DNA from: Alistipes sp.
GTDB taxonomy: Bacteria; Bacteroidota; Bacteroidia; Bacteroidales; Rikenellaceae
DNA: 64,000 bases
Reading direction: 5' to 3'
Assembly: GCA_017547175.1 (NCBI GenBank)
Contig: JAFYQI010000001.1
Location: 1-64,000, forward strand
The translations under genes were made by a program, and so were the position numbers. Positions 1 through 7,728 of this stretch are shown piece by piece (position 1 is the stretch's first letter; each line of letters opens with the position of its first letter). Under the pieces are notes generated by a model. The model saw only the letters and a program-made list of their open reading frames with translations. It was not told the origin of the DNA and did no database searches.

Positions 1-1
1 C

Positions 2-778
2 GAGGGGGTAACGACAATTGGATGGGAAGCATTCCGAAATTGCACAAGCCTTGCGAGCATCAATATTCCCGAGGGGGTGACGACGATTGGAAATTATGCA
101 TTCAGAACTTGCACAAGCCTTGCGAGCATCACGCTTCCCAAGAGTTTGACGACGATTGGAGAATTGGCATTCGAGTCTTGCACAAGCCTTGTGAGCATCA
201 CGCTCCCCGAGGGACTAACGACGATTGGAGCGAATGCATTCTATGGTTGCACAAGCCTTGCAAGCATTACGATTCCTGAAAGTGTAACGGAACTTGGAGC
301 AGGCGCGTTTGCTAATTGTAGCAATTTGCAACATTTTGAAGGTAAATACGCTTCTGACAATGGTCGATGTTTGATCAAAGAGAATGTTCTTATCGCTTTT
401 GCGCCGGTCGGATTGACGACCTACACTGTTCCCGAGGGGGTGACAACGATTGGTGCGCGAGCATTCGAGAATTGCGAAAGCCTTGCGAGCATCACGCTTC
501 CCGAGGGAGTGACGACGATTGCATTTCGTGCATTCTATCGTTGCACAAGCCTTGCAAGCATCACGCTGCCCGAGGGGGTAACGACAATTGGAGATGATGC
601 ATTCGAGTATTGCACAAGCCTTGCGAGCATCACGATTCCTGAGGGGGTGACGACGATTGGAAGTTATGCATTCCGGGATTGCACAAGCCTTGCGAGCATC
701 ACGCTTCCCGAGGGGGTGACGACGATTGGACAATTTACATTCTATAATTGCCCAAGCCTAAAGAGCGTCTATTGCAAA
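2..778 (+). repeat. Ten 69-bp tandem repeats in two blocks
   Basis: The repeats begin at 2, 71, 140, 209 and 278, and again at 434, 503, 572, 641 and 710, a constant 69-bp step that equals 23 codons. Several copies are almost identical in DNA, for example in the segment coding CTSLASIT, not just in protein. The bases 347-433 between the blocks do not repeat. Such conserved DNA repeats make several other frames look open, but those are by-products. Confidence 0.9.
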
Positions 779-940
779 CCGACCACGCCGCCGACGGGAA
801 GAGTTAACATGTTCAACAACAACGCCTCCGGCCGTAAAATCTATGTACCGGCATCGGACGACGATAGCATTATCAAGGCCTACAAAGCGGCTGAGTATTG
901 GAGTTCCTACGCATCAGACATGGAGGAGTATCAGTTTTAA
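2..940 (+). CDS. BspA-like leucine-rich-repeat surface protein, 3' part
   Basis: The frame is open from base 2 to the stop at 938-940, so the gene begins before the window. It encodes ten copies of a 23-residue leucine-rich repeat of the Treponema/BspA type, with the core LPEGVTTIG..AF..CTSLASI. Five repeats come first, then a non-repeat stretch of about 50 residues (containing IKENVLIAF), then five more. A C-terminal segment with CKPTTPP and a YVPA..D motif closes it, which is the usual end of this family in Bacteroidales. Family members are cell-surface or secreted proteins implicated in adhesion to host or other bacteria; the specific ligand here cannot be told. A strong hairpin terminator follows directly. 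Confidence 0.88.
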   Translation, partial: EGVTTIGWEAFRNCTSLASINIPEGVTTIGNYAFRTCTSLASITLPKSLTTIGELAFESCTSLVSITLPEGLTTIGANAFYGCTSLASITIPESVTELGAGAFANCSNLQHFEGKYASDNGRCLIKENVLIAFAPVGLTTYTVPEGVTTIGARAFENCESLASITLPEGVTTIAFRAFYRCTSLASITLPEGVTTIGDDAFEYCTSLASITIPEGVTTIGSYAFRDCTSLASITLPEGVTTIGQFTFYNCPSLKSVYCKPTTPPTGRVNMFNNNASGRKIYVPASDDDSIIKAYKAAEYWSSYASDMEEYQF

Positions 941-962
941 CCGCTTTATATAAACCAAAAAG

Positions 963-995
963 AGGCGTATGCAGGTTATAGCATACGCCTTTTTT
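963..995 (+). terminator. Rho-independent terminator after the BspA-like gene
   Basis: A perfect 10-bp stem (963-972 with 981-990) has an 8-base loop and is followed by a run of T at 991-995. Confidence 0.85.
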
Positions 996-1122
996 GTGGT
1001 GTGCGTGTGGTTGAGGTGCGCGATGCGGGCGTAACGAGGACGCAAAGCTGCGCGCATGGGGAACAAAATAGAGCCTTCGAGGCAGAAAATAACGGTTTTG
1101 ATGAAAAAAAATGGGCTCCGTG

Positions 1123-1153
1123 TTGGTTTTTCGAAAAAAGGTTTCTATCTTTG
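1123..1153 (+). promoter_or_regulatory. Promoter of tRNA-Leu
   Basis: A perfect Bacteroidetes -7 box, TATCTTTG, lies at 1146-1153, with TTGG at 1123-1126 as a -33 candidate and a 19-base spacer. The tRNA starts 28 bases after the box. Confidence 0.7.
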
Positions 1154-1180
1154 TCGTCCCGATTCAACGATTATCGGCCT

Positions 1181-1267
1181 GCCCGGATGGCGGAATCGGT
1201 AGACGCGTTGGTCTCAAACACCAATGTCAGCAATGACGTGCCGGTTCGACCCCGGCTCCGGGTACCA
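1181..1267 (+). tRNA. tRNA-Leu (anticodon CAA)
   Basis: The acceptor arms GCCCGGA (1181-1187) and TCCGGGT (1257-1263) pair over seven positions with one G-U at the top. The anticodon loop CTCAAAC gives anticodon CAA, reading UUG. A long variable arm of the class II type is present (TGTCAGCAATGACGT region) and the T-arm has GGTTCGA. CCA is encoded (1265-1267). It has its own promoter and terminator, so it is probably a single-gene transcript. Confidence 0.93.
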
Positions 1268-1339
1268 GAGGAGAGAAACGAAAGTTTCTCTCTTTTTTTT
1301 TGTTTTGCAGCTTTCGTGGCGAGGAGCACAACGTGCTCG
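1246..1339 (+). repeat. Direct repeat copy 1: tRNA 3' end plus terminator
   Basis: This is the first copy of a 92-94 bp direct repeat. It covers the T-arm, acceptor 3' strand and CCA of tRNA-Leu, its terminator and about 40 bases beyond. The second copy is at 1536-1627. Differences are one base in the T-arm and two bases in the length of the T run. Confidence 0.85.
1271..1301 (+). terminator. Terminator of tRNA-Leu
   Basis: A perfect 9-bp stem (1271-1279 with 1284-1292) closed by a GAAA tetraloop is followed by nine T residues. Confidence 0.92.
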
Positions 1340-1535
1340 GGTGCGATGTTAGTGCTCATTAGCAAGTAAACTTGCACTGACACCAACATCACCCTCCAAG
1401 CTACGCTTTACGCTCGCCCCGAATCCCCATCCAACTCCGCGGTACTCACCTTAATAGGCGGTTGCGCAAACAGCGTTATGTTGATTGCTCGACCTTCGGT
1501 CTGCGCCAATGGCGTTTGCGCGAGTGCTCCGCACT

Positions 1536-1627
1536 TCGACCCTGGCTCCGGGTACCAGAGGAGAGAAACGAAAGTTTCTCTCTTTTTTTGTTTTGCAGCT
1601 TTCGTGGCGAGGAGCACAACGTGCTCG
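1536..1627 (+). repeat. Direct repeat copy 2: tRNA-Leu 3' remnant
   Basis: This copy starts inside the T-arm sequence and continues through the acceptor strand, CCA, the tetraloop terminator and the downstream flank, almost identical to 1246-1339. No 5' half of a tRNA precedes it, so it cannot make a tRNA. The 196 bases between the copies (1340-1535) show no coding frame of note but contain imperfect inverted repeats. A 3' tRNA duplication is what site-specific integration into a tRNA gene leaves behind, but local duplication is also possible. Confidence 0.8.
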
Positions 1628-1683
1628 AGTGTTGATGGGATCACGGTTTAGTCAAGAGCCGCTCTTCGGTGGATAATATAGCC

Positions 1684-1717
1684 AAAAAAAGCCGCATCGT
1701 TTCGGATGCGGCTTTTT
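1684..1717 (-). terminator. Terminator of purC (bidirectional shape)
   Basis: The stem is 1691-1698 with 1705-1712, 8 bp with a 6-base loop. On the minus strand it is followed by seven T residues (1690-1684). It begins 20 bases after the purC stop. Confidence 0.85.
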
Positions 1718-1731
1718 CGTGTTGGTCTATT

Positions 1732-2676
1732 TTAGAGGTTGTTCAACCACTCGGTAACATTCTTCTCGATGCGCTCCTCGACATTGTCGCAAGCCACCTT
1801 CTCGAACTTCTCGCCCGTGATGTGCTCGTAGAGCTCGATGTAGCGATCGGTGATGCTCTCCACGATCTCAGGGGTCATCTCCGGAACCTGCTGGCCCTCC
1901 TGACCCTGGAAACCGTTGGCCATGAGCCACTCGCGTACGAACTCCTTCGAGAGCTGCTTCTGCTTCTCGCCGGCAGCCAGACGCTCCTCGTAACCCTCGG
2001 CGTAGAAGTAACGCGACGAGTCGGGCGTGTGAATCTCATCCATGAGGTAGATCACGCCGTTCTTCTTACCGAACTCATACTTCGTGTCAACCAGAATCAG
2101 ACCCATCTTGGCGGCGATCTCCGTACCGCGCTCGAAGATGGCGCGCGTGTAGGCCTCCAGCTGCTCGTAATCCTCGCGGCTCACGATACCCTGGGCAATG
2201 ATCTCCTCCTTCGAGATATCCTCGTCGTGACCCTCGGCAGCCTTCGTCGTCGGGGTGATGATCGGGGTGGGGAACTTCTGGTTCTCAACCATACCCTCCG
2301 GCATCTCAACACCGCAAATCGTGCGCTTGCCGGCCTTGTACTCGCGCCATGCGTGGCCCGAGAGGTAGCCGCGAATCACCATCTCCACCTTGAAGGGCTC
2401 GCACTTGTGGCCGACGGTCACCATCGGATCGGGTACGGCAATCTTCCAGTTGGGGAGGATGTCGGCGGTGGCATCCAGGAACTTGGCAGCAATCTGGTTC
2501 AGCACCTGGCCCTTGAAGGGGATACCCTTCGGCAGTACCACGTCGAAAGCCGAGATACGGTCCGAAACAACCATTACGAGGTAGTCGCCTTCGATCGAAT
2601 AGACATCGCGCACCTTACCAACATAGTGCTCCTGCTGACCCGGCAGGTTGAAATTGGTCTTTACAATAGCATCCAT
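1732..2676 (-). CDS. purC: SAICAR synthase (phosphoribosylaminoimidazole-succinocarboxamide synthase)
   Basis: PurC joins CAIR and aspartate using ATP in step eight of cytoplasmic purine synthesis. Family marks are GKVRDVY near the N-terminus, the SDRISAFDV segment, the [13 protein letters not shown] segment and [11 protein letters not shown]. The ATG at 2676 gives 314 residues, the usual length of the long form in Bacteroidetes. An upstream in-frame ATG (2715) would add 13 unlike residues and would overlap the promoter box at 2713-2720, so the shorter start is chosen. The gene stands alone between its own promoter and terminator, apart from other pur genes. Confidence 0.95.
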   Translation of the reverse strand: MDAIVKTNFNLPGQQEHYVGKVRDVYSIEGDYLVMVVSDRISAFDVVLPKGIPFKGQVLNQIAAKFLDATADILPNWKIAVPDPMVTVGHKCEPFKVEMVIRGYLSGHAWREYKAGKRTICGVEMPEGMVENQKFPTPIITPTTKAAEGHDEDISKEEIIAQGIVSREDYEQLEAYTRAIFERGTEIAAKMGLILVDTKYEFGKKNGVIYLMDEIHTPDSSRYFYAEGYEERLAAGEKQKQLSKEFVREWLMANGFQGQEGQQVPEMTPEIVESITDRYIELYEHITGEKFEKVACDNVEERIEKNVTEWLNNL

Positions 2677-2712
2677 AGGAATATGATTTGTTTTTATTGA
2701 ATTTTCGATGTG

Positions 2713-2720
2713 CAAAGATA
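2713..2720 (-). promoter_or_regulatory. purC promoter -7 box
   Basis: The minus strand reads TATCTTTG, a perfect -7 consensus, 36 bases before the purC ATG. Confidence 0.65.
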
Positions 2721-2791
2721 ACGAAAAAAATGGGAATCAGCCAATAAAAAAAACGGCGAAACTCCCTTTGTGGTTTTAGGGGCTGCAACGG

Positions 2792-3934
2792 CTATTTAAA
2801 GAGGAGTTGAGCGAATTCGTTGAGGTAGATGCGCCAGTTGCGCCAGGTGTGGCCGCCGTCGCTCTCGCGGAAGGTGTAGGGAAACTCCATGGCGTCGAGT
2901 TTTTGGCGGAATCCTGCGTTCATCTTCCACAGAAAATCATCCGTGCCGCAACCGATCCAATAGAGACTTAACCCGTTGTCGCGCTGTGCCTTAAGCGTCA
3001 CATCCCAATCGGCATAGAAGGCCTCGTTTTCGCCCTTCATCGTGGCGGCCGAGAACAGACCGACCCAATCGAACGTCTTGGGCATCGTGCGCGAAATGTG
3101 CAGGGCGTGGAATCCACCCATCGAGAGGCCGGCAATGGCGCGTTTTTCGCGTTTGGCGAGGGTGCGGTAGTGCTGATCAATGAACTTGACCACATCCCCG
3201 AACGACTGCTCGAACGATCCCTCCATGGTCTTCGGAAGTTTGAATTGCGGTTTGTAAAGACCCTCAGGGCAATGGCCCGGAGCGGCTTGCTGAATGGCGT
3301 TTCCGTTGGTCATCACCACAATCATCTTCTCGGCTTTGCCTGCGGCAATGAGGTTGTCGAGAATCTGAGCCGTGCGTCCCAGGGCGATCCAAGCCTCCTC
3401 GTCGCCACCCATGCCGTGCAGCAGGTAGAGCACCGGATAACGCCCCTTGCCCTCTTCGTAGCCGGGCGGGGTGTAGATGGTCATGCGGCGCTCGATGCCG
3501 AGCGTGGGTGAGGGGTACCATACACGCGATACGGTGCCGTGCGGAACCTGCTGTACGCTATACAGATCGCCACGCTCGCCACCCACGATGAAGAGGTTGC
3601 TCACGGTGGCAATGTCGCGTACGGTGTGGACATTGCTTGGGTCGATCGTGCGTACGCCATCGACCTGGAACGAGTAGGTGTAGAGCTCCGAATCGAGCGG
3701 GGTGGTGGTTGCCTCCCAGACCCCCTCGGCGTTGCACGTCATCGGGAGCGGCTCGGCCGAGAAGTCGCCCGAAACGGTGACTTGTGTGGCTTTGGGCGCG
3801 GTGTAACGGAAGGTCACGGTACCGTTTGTGTGTTGCTCGGGCGAGGTGGGGAGAGTTGACTCCCCAAGCGCCTCTTGGGCCGAGGCGCACCACGTGCACA
3901 GGAGCGCACAGAGAGATAAGATGATGTGTTTCAT
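2792..3934 (-). CDS. Secreted esterase with N-terminal Ig-like (E-set/CBM48-like) domain
   Basis: The 380-residue protein starts with a signal peptide ending near ASAQ (residue 20). Residues about 35-115 form an E-set domain of the CBM48 type (FRYTAPKATQVTVSGDF), and residues about 135-380 an esterase D/feruloyl-esterase-like alpha/beta hydrolase. The nucleophile elbow is GLSMGG at 269-274 (Ser271), the acid is probably Asp332 or Asp333 and the base His362 in GGHTW. Bacteroidetes relatives remove acyl groups from plant polysaccharides, but the substrate here is an inference. It lies 23 bases after the LytTR regulator gene and is probably the third gene of that operon. No clear terminator follows. 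Confidence 0.83.
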   Translation of the reverse strand: MKHIILSLCALLCTWCASAQEALGESTLPTSPEQHTNGTVTFRYTAPKATQVTVSGDFSAEPLPMTCNAEGVWEATTTPLDSELYTYSFQVDGVRTIDPSNVHTVRDIATVSNLFIVGGERGDLYSVQQVPHGTVSRVWYPSPTLGIERRMTIYTPPGYEEGKGRYPVLYLLHGMGGDEEAWIALGRTAQILDNLIAAGKAEKMIVVMTNGNAIQQAAPGHCPEGLYKPQFKLPKTMEGSFEQSFGDVVKFIDQHYRTLAKREKRAIAGLSMGGFHALHISRTMPKTFDWVGLFSAATMKGENEAFYADWDVTLKAQRDNGLSLYWIGCGTDDFLWKMNAGFRQKLDAMEFPYTFRESDGGHTWRNWRIYLNEFAQLLFK

Positions 3935-3957
3935 GGTATAAAAAAAGTGTAATGTGC

Positions 3958-4746
3958 TTATTTGCCCTCGAGCCAGGTCATGAAGTCGGCCGTTCGAGAA
4001 CGTGATACGAATACTTCGAAATCAGGCTTTGGAATTAGGCTTATTTTTAGGCGGTTAGAGGGGTGCTTCGAGATGCCTCCGATAGCGCGGGTTGAGACTA
4101 TGCAGTTGCGCGAAATACGGAAAAAATCGTTGGGAGCCACCTCGTCGGCCAGCGTATCGAGCGATTGATCGAGGATGTAACGGCGTCCTTCACCTGTTAC
4201 CAGGTGGGTGCTCTTGTCTTCAGCGTAGAAATAGGCGACCTGGGCAATTTCGATGACCGAAAGACGGTCGCCGAAGCGAACGACAAAACGCTTGCGGTAG
4301 GCAGATTTACCCCCCCCCGTTAGAGCACGTTTAAGTGTTTCGATGTCGATTTGTTGTGCGATTTTTTCCTCGGCCTTGAGTGCACGGCGGCATCGGTCGA
4401 CTGCGGCCTCCAATTCGGACGAATCGATCGGTTTAAGAAGGTAGTCGATCGTGCCCGTACGGAAGGCTTTGACGGCATAGCTGTCATAGGCGGTTGTAAT
4501 TATCACTTTGGCCTTGACCTCGACCTGCGAGAAGATATCGAAACACATGCCGTCCGAAAGTTCGACATCCATGAAGATGATATCGGCGTGGTTGTCGGGG
4601 CACTTCAACCATGCAACCGCCCCTTTGACCGACGCCTCTATGCCGACAATGGCAAGGTCGTCGTAGTGTTTTTCGAGCTGTCTGCGCAGATTGGCTTGAG
4701 CCGGTAGCTCGTCTTCAATAATGAGGATGTTGTAACGAGGTGTCAT
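3958..4746 (-). CDS. LytTR-family response regulator
   Basis: This 262-residue DNA-binding regulator is the partner of the kinase encoded just upstream. Residues 1-120 form a receiver domain with the acidic pocket at IIEDE (9-13), the phospho-acceptor Asp60 in IIFMDVELSDG and the conserved Lys in LLKP. Residues about 150-262 form a LytTR domain (RFVVRFGDRLSVIEIAQVAYF). Its ATG overlaps the kinase stop in ATGA, so the two are translationally coupled. The target is unknown. The esterase gene downstream and the polysaccharide locus transcribed away from this operon are the nearest candidates. Confidence 0.92.
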   Translation of the reverse strand: MTPRYNILIIEDELPAQANLRRQLEKHYDDLAIVGIEASVKGAVAWLKCPDNHADIIFMDVELSDGMCFDIFSQVEVKAKVIITTAYDSYAVKAFRTGTIDYLLKPIDSSELEAAVDRCRRALKAEEKIAQQIDIETLKRALTGGGKSAYRKRFVVRFGDRLSVIEIAQVAYFYAEDKSTHLVTGEGRRYILDQSLDTLADEVAPNDFFRISRNCIVSTRAIGGISKHPSNRLKISLIPKPDFEVFVSRSRTADFMTWLEGK

Positions 4747-6116
4747 AACAAGGGTAATTCTACGATAAATTCGGTTTCGCTTTGCTCGATGCGAACGGTG
4801 CGATCGGCTAAGTCGAGATATTGTTGTTGTATGTTTTTCAACCCTTTACCGGTTGAAGGTTGTTTGCTCATGCGTGGTTGCAGTCGGTTTGAAATCGTGA
4901 GGCGATCCTCCTTGCCGCAAATCAGCACTTCGAGTGGTTGATCGGGGCTGACGATGTTGTGTTTGGTCGCATTTTCGATCAGTAGTTGCAGGGCGCAGGG
5001 GATAATGTGACGGGCGTAGAGTTCGCTCGGAATTTCGTAGCGCACAACGAATCCGTTGGCAAAGCGCTCCTGCAGCAACTCGCCATATTTGCGTGCAAAG
5101 GTCAACTCCTCCTGCAAGGGGACAAGCGCTTCATCCTCGTTCTTGAGCATGTAACGATAGCAGTCGGCCAATTTGCGGATAAATGCCGAGGCTCGATCGT
5201 TTTCCTGCTCCTGTACCAGGTAATCGAGTATGTTGAGCGAGTTGAACAAGAAGTGCGGGTTGATCTGCATCTTGAGCTTGTTGTACCGAAATTGAGCTTG
5301 GTGCTTCTTGCCGCGCTCAGCGTGTAATTCGGCCCTCGAAATTAGCACATAGGACACCAATTTGAAGATGGCATAGACCACAATGTCGCAGAGTAAAATG
5401 ACTGCGTATTGGCGCAGAAAACGCGGCATGGAGAAGTATTGGTCGTTGCCCTGCGGAAAGTCGTAATAGACGAGCAGCGTGACCAATGTCGAAAGTCCGA
5501 TGGTGAAGATTATTGCACCGATCGTGCGCCACTCGGGACGACCGATGCGACCGATACGGACGCTGACAAAGAGCATGTTGCCACACAGCATCAGCAAGAT
5601 GGCTACCGTGTTGCCAAGCAGATGATGCAGCTCCGTAGTAATGGAGCTTTGCATGAAATAGGGCGAACTGAAAATCAGCGTGTAGGAGATGCGAAAGAGC
5701 AGGATTGCCAACACGATGAGTACGATCTGAGGAATGGGAGGAGACCAACTTAGTTGGTGCGGGTGTTTGTCGCCACGCAGATAGGCAAAGGCATAGACAC
5801 CCCAGCCAAGCAGCTCGGTTAGCAACGCCGTGGTGATGGCCGGTGCAAGCAACTCGTTGTGGACTACGAGTGCCACCCATTCACCGCCGAATGATCCGAG
5901 CAAGTAGCCTGCAAAGGTGCCCACCAAGGCCATGACGGCAATCATCTCGGCCTGGATGTGGTGACGGAGCGAGATGACCGCCACCAATGTCAAGGTTAAG
6001 ATGGTCAGCGGTACATCATCCACGTAGTTGGCGATGCGACTCAGGATGGCGATGGCGGCATGTGCCATCGCAAAGAGATGGATGATGGTCGGCGTCGATA
6101 GTGAATGTTGCTTCAT
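4743..6116 (-). CDS. LytS/YehU-type sensor histidine kinase, multi-spanning membrane protein
   Basis: The 457-residue protein has about seven hydrophobic segments in its first 260 residues, with no recognisable periplasmic ligand domain. The PF06580 histidine kinase box follows (NPHFLFNSLN, phospho-acceptor His288), then an ATPase part with ENATKHN and a GKGLKN glycine motif. The ATG at 6116 is preferred to one at 6173 because the extra 19 residues are charged and unlike a membrane start and overlap the promoter region. It is the first gene of the kinase-regulator-esterase operon. With so little outside the membrane, it may sense a signal within the membrane or through a partner. Confidence 0.9.
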   Translation of the reverse strand: MKQHSLSTPTIIHLFAMAHAAIAILSRIANYVDDVPLTILTLTLVAVISLRHHIQAEMIAVMALVGTFAGYLLGSFGGEWVALVVHNELLAPAITTALLTELLGWGVYAFAYLRGDKHPHQLSWSPPIPQIVLIVLAILLFRISYTLIFSSPYFMQSSITTELHHLLGNTVAILLMLCGNMLFVSVRIGRIGRPEWRTIGAIIFTIGLSTLVTLLVYYDFPQGNDQYFSMPRFLRQYAVILLCDIVVYAIFKLVSYVLISRAELHAERGKKHQAQFRYNKLKMQINPHFLFNSLNILDYLVQEQENDRASAFIRKLADCYRYMLKNEDEALVPLQEELTFARKYGELLQERFANGFVVRYEIPSELYARHIIPCALQLLIENATKHNIVSPDQPLEVLICGKEDRLTISNRLQPRMSKQPSTGKGLKNIQQQYLDLADRTVRIEQSETEFIVELPLL

Positions 6117-6142
6117 GGTGTGCTTGGTGCATTTCCAACGAA

Positions 6143-6174
6143 TAAAGGTATGCTTTTTTTGCGATTTTTGCAAA
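6143..6174 (-). promoter_or_regulatory. Promoter of the kinase-regulator-esterase operon
   Basis: On the minus strand a -33 box TTTG (6174-6171) and a -7 box TACCTTTA (6150-6143) are 20 bases apart. The -7 box differs from TAnnTTTG only at its last base. It lies 26 bases before the kinase ATG. Confidence 0.6.
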
Positions 6175-6249
6175 TTTTTTTATCGAAAGTGCCGAAATAA
6201 GGCCTTTGCGCGATTCTTTCGTCCGTTTTAATCTGCCGCTCGTCGCTTT

Positions 6250-6285
6250 GATGCAACCATTCGTCGGTCGATCATTGGCTGCATC
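6250..6285. promoter_or_regulatory. Imperfect inverted repeat, candidate operator
   Basis: Arms at 6250-6260 (GATGCAACCAT) and 6275-6285 (TTGGCTGCATC) match as inverted repeats at 9 of 11 positions, with a 14-base gap. The right arm covers the -33 region of the rightward promoter. It may bind a dimeric regulator of the polysaccharide locus; this is inference from position and symmetry only. Confidence 0.4.
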
Positions 6286-6305
6286 ATCGTGCACGCGTAT
6301 ATTTG
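6275..6305 (+). promoter_or_regulatory. Promoter of the polysaccharide utilization locus
   Basis: A perfect -7 box TATATTTG lies at 6298-6305, with TTGG at 6275-6278 as -33 candidate and a 19-base spacer. The first gene starts 39 bases after the box. Confidence 0.6.
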
Positions 6306-6344
6306 TCTTACCAAACCAAAAAACTAAACGCAAAAACCTAAAAT

Positions 6345-7655
6345 ATGCAAAAACGTGACCTGTCGTTTTGGCAGATGTGGAACCTGAGCTTCGGATTCTT
6401 CGGAGTTCAGATCGCTTATGCACTGCAAAGTGCCAACATCAGCCGTATCTTCGCCACCCTTGGTGCCGATCCCCACGATTTAAGTTTCTTCTGGATCCTG
6501 CCCCCGCTGATGGGTATGATCGTACAACCGCTCGTCGGTACTTGGAGCGATAAGACCTGGTGCCGTTGGGGCCGTCGCAAGCCCTACCTCTATGTCGGCG
6601 CGCTGGTTGCCGTAGCCGTAATGGCCTTCTTGCCGAATGCCGGCTCGCTTGGCTTGACGGTCAAAATGGCTATGTCATTTGGTCTGGTGATGCTCATGTT
6701 GCTCGATACGTCGATCAATATGGCCATGCAGCCCTTCAAGATGATGGTCGGTGATATGGTGAATGAGCGCCAAAAGGCCAAGGCCTACTCGATTCAGTCG
6801 TTGCTCTGCAATGCCGGTTCGTTGGTGGGTTATCTCTTTCCCTACATCTTTACCTGGGTCGGTATTTCGAACATCGCCCCCGAGGGTGTTATCCCCGATT
6901 CGGTGATCTACTCGTTCTATGTCGGTGCCGCCATCCTGATTCTGTGTGTGCTCTATACGGGAGCTTCGGTCAAAGAGATGAATCCCGAGGAGTATGCCGC
7001 CTTTCACAACCTGAAGAAGCAGGAGGAGTCGCAGGAGCAGAAGCAAAGCCTGCTGAAGCTGTTGGCCCATGCCCCCAAGGCCTTCTGGCAGATCGGTCTG
7101 GTGCAGTTCTTCTCGTGGCTGGCCTTCCTCTACATGTGGACCTATACGAACGGCGGTATCGCCGAGACGGTATGGCATACGACCGACGTGGCATCGGCCG
7201 GTTATCAGGCTGCCGGTGACTGGGTGGGTGTCCTCTTTGCCGTACAGGCTGTAGGCTCGATCCTTTGGGCCATGGTGTTGCCCCTATTTAAGAATGTGAA
7301 GGTGGGTTATGCCGTCAGCCTCGTGTTGGGTGGTCTGGGCTTTATCTCCACCTCGATGATTCATGACCAATACTTATTATTTATATCGTTCCTCTTGATC
7401 GGTTGCGGTTGGGCCGCCATGCTGGCTATGCCCTTTGCCCTGTTGACCAACTCGCTCTCGGGTGGCTCGATGGGTGCCTATCTCGGCCTGTTTAATTGTA
7501 CGATCTGCCTGCCGCAGATTATTGCGGCTCTGATCGGTGGCGTTATTCTGAAGCTGGTCGGTGGTGAACAGATCATGATGCTCGTGGTTGCCGGTGTGGC
7601 TTTGATGGCAGGTGCCGTGGCCGTATTCGGTATCCAAACCAAAAAGGAGGCTTAA
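6345..7655 (+). CDS. MFS sugar transporter, SLC45/maltose-permease-like
   Basis: The 436-residue inner-membrane protein has about twelve hydrophobic segments. It starts with a short QKRDLSFWQMWNLSFGFFGVQ stretch and carries the loop motif SDKTWCRWGRRKPY, both usual in Bacteroidetes SLC45-like permeases that sit in starch loci. It probably carries maltose or malto-oligosaccharides from periplasm to cytoplasm with protons. It is the first gene after the promoter at 6298-6305 and is followed by susC after 73 bases with no clear terminator, so it is probably the first gene of the whole locus. Substrate assignment rests on context. Confidence 0.85.
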   Translation: MQKRDLSFWQMWNLSFGFFGVQIAYALQSANISRIFATLGADPHDLSFFWILPPLMGMIVQPLVGTWSDKTWCRWGRRKPYLYVGALVAVAVMAFLPNAGSLGLTVKMAMSFGLVMLMLLDTSINMAMQPFKMMVGDMVNERQKAKAYSIQSLLCNAGSLVGYLFPYIFTWVGISNIAPEGVIPDSVIYSFYVGAAILILCVLYTGASVKEMNPEEYAAFHNLKKQEESQEQKQSLLKLLAHAPKAFWQIGLVQFFSWLAFLYMWTYTNGGIAETVWHTTDVASAGYQAAGDWVGVLFAVQAVGSILWAMVLPLFKNVKVGYAVSLVLGGLGFISTSMIHDQYLLFISFLLIGCGWAAMLAMPFALLTNSLSGGSMGAYLGLFNCTICLPQIIAALIGGVILKLVGGEQIMMLVVAGVALMAGAVAVFGIQTKKEA

Positions 7656-7728
7656 CCTCTTCTGCTGAAGCAAGCAATTTTACAACAATTTTTATAACTC
7701 TATTAATTAACTAACACTAAAAAGCCCT

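Noticed and set aside
215..733. Open frame antisense to the BspA-like repeats
   Set aside because: The 69-bp repeat keeps every frame free of stops once one copy is; the sense frame fits a known family.
1001..1369. Open frame running through tRNA-Leu
   Set aside because: It overlaps the tRNA and its terminator and has no recognisable protein features.
1536..1560. A second tRNA gene at the repeat copy
   Set aside because: Only the 3' part of the T-arm and acceptor is present; no 5' acceptor, D-arm or anticodon arm precedes it.
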